DNA of 64,000 bases from NCBI RefSeq assembly GCF_051020975.1, contig NW_027478162.1, forward strand, positions 2,540,501-2,604,500, in the 5' to 3' direction. The notes below the pieces were generated by a model. That model was not told the origin of the DNA and made no database searches. It worked only from the letters and a program-made list of their open reading frames with translations. Position 1 is the stretch's first letter. Each line of letters starts with the position of its first letter. Made by a program: the position numbers and the translations under genes. Shown piece after piece: positions 63,912-64,000 of this stretch. Source of the DNA: Osmia lignaria lignaria (Eukaryota; Arthropoda; Insecta; Hymenoptera; Megachilidae).

Positions 63912-64000
63912 TTGCAGATATATCTCAAGGGCAGGGGCCTGACGGACATATTTCGAGATATTTCTTCTTCTTGTTGTTCTTCTTCTGCACAGCTAAGCTG
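63912..64000 (+). repeat. Partial satellite monomer at right edge
   Basis: This is the first 89 bp of a monomer, cut at CAGCTAAGCTG. It is the variant with GATATATCTCAAGGGCAGG, shared with monomers at 44914, 46524, 49100, 51998, 54252, 58760 and 59726. The array continues beyond the right edge. Confidence 0.95.

Larger units (their letters stand above)
1..64000 (+). repeat. 322-bp satellite DNA array, about 198.8 tandem copies
   Basis: The same 322-bp unit repeats head to tail across the entire window, always in the same orientation. Landmarks such as TTGCAGAT, TGCACAGCTAA, GGTGCGGCTTCGG and CTGATCAAAAAA recur once per unit. Unit starts fall on an exact lattice: 158, 480, 802, 1124, then 1445 to 7241 in steps of 322, then 7562 to 63912 in steps of 322. 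Neighbouring units differ by roughly 2-6% by eye, almost entirely by substitutions. No transposon, rRNA, tRNA or unique sequence interrupts the array. Long homogeneous arrays of this kind are typical of centromeric or pericentromeric heterochromatin in eukaryotes; that location is inferred, not shown. The strand sign is arbitrary. Confidence 0.99.
39118..64000. other. Right variant domain
   Basis: The GATTCAGCTCAAAGGA class starts abruptly at 39118 and has 22 members from there to 63268. The linker AAAAAACGTCTC (in place of AAAAAAGGTCTC) starts at the same point and recurs often. GCACTAGTGC monomers and GGCGCCTG monomers are common, and CATAATTCTGTAC linkers occur only here. Confidence 0.75.

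Noticed and set aside
1..64000. CRISPR-like array
   Set aside because: The 322-bp units are contiguous and similar throughout, with no short repeat and unique spacer pattern and no cas genes.
1..64000. Transposable element or rRNA/tRNA/5S array
   Set aside because: No terminal repeats, target-site duplications, transposase or reverse-transcriptase reading frame, and no recognisable rRNA or tRNA sequence. Every base belongs to the 322-bp lattice.

Overview
The whole 64 kb window is one uninterrupted head-to-tail satellite DNA array. The repeat unit is 322 bp, all copies face the same way, and I see no gene, RNA gene, mobile element or unique-sequence island. Setting the phase at the TTGCAGAT motif gives 198 complete monomers (158-63911) plus partial units at the left edge (157 bp) and right edge (89 bp). 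Of the complete monomers, 196 have a net length of 322 bp. The other two (at 1124 and 7241) are 321 bp and carry the same single-base deletion.

This is eukaryotic tandem-repeat DNA, probably centromeric or pericentromeric heterochromatin. One monomer (34932-35253) counted by hand is about 39% G+C, with 11 CpG against about 12 expected, so CpG is not depleted. That argues against a heavily CpG-methylated genome (vertebrate or most plants) and fits many insects or other invertebrates. The repeated GAGATA/TATCTC wording reminds me of arthropod satellites, but I cannot name the species or match a named family.

Layout by variant content: (1) 1-33321, left domain, rich in monomers with GGGTCCTGA, CAGCGCGC, an ATG-plus-TAG variant, or GAGATGTTTC; (2) 33322-39117, middle domain, mostly consensus-like monomers with CCTAACGG and a local trimer pattern; (3) 39118-64000, right domain, where AGATTCAGCTCAAAGGA first appears and GGCTCGCACTAG becomes common. 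Within these domains, blocks of 1-7 monomers recur at offsets that are multiples of 322, from neighbouring copies up to 34 monomers apart. This is a patchwork of young, overlapping higher-order repeats made by unequal exchange. Several chimeric monomers mark the exchange points.

Each monomer has fine structure: an internal 31-33 bp duplicated segment 114 bp apart, six copies of TATCTC/GAGATA, a short inverted repeat, a hyphenated palindrome, a pyrimidine tract ending in CAG, and an A-tract-rich quarter. Most monomers carry a 74-codon open frame, but it opens with TTG, and the only variant class with ATG there stops at codon 4. I regard it as non-coding.
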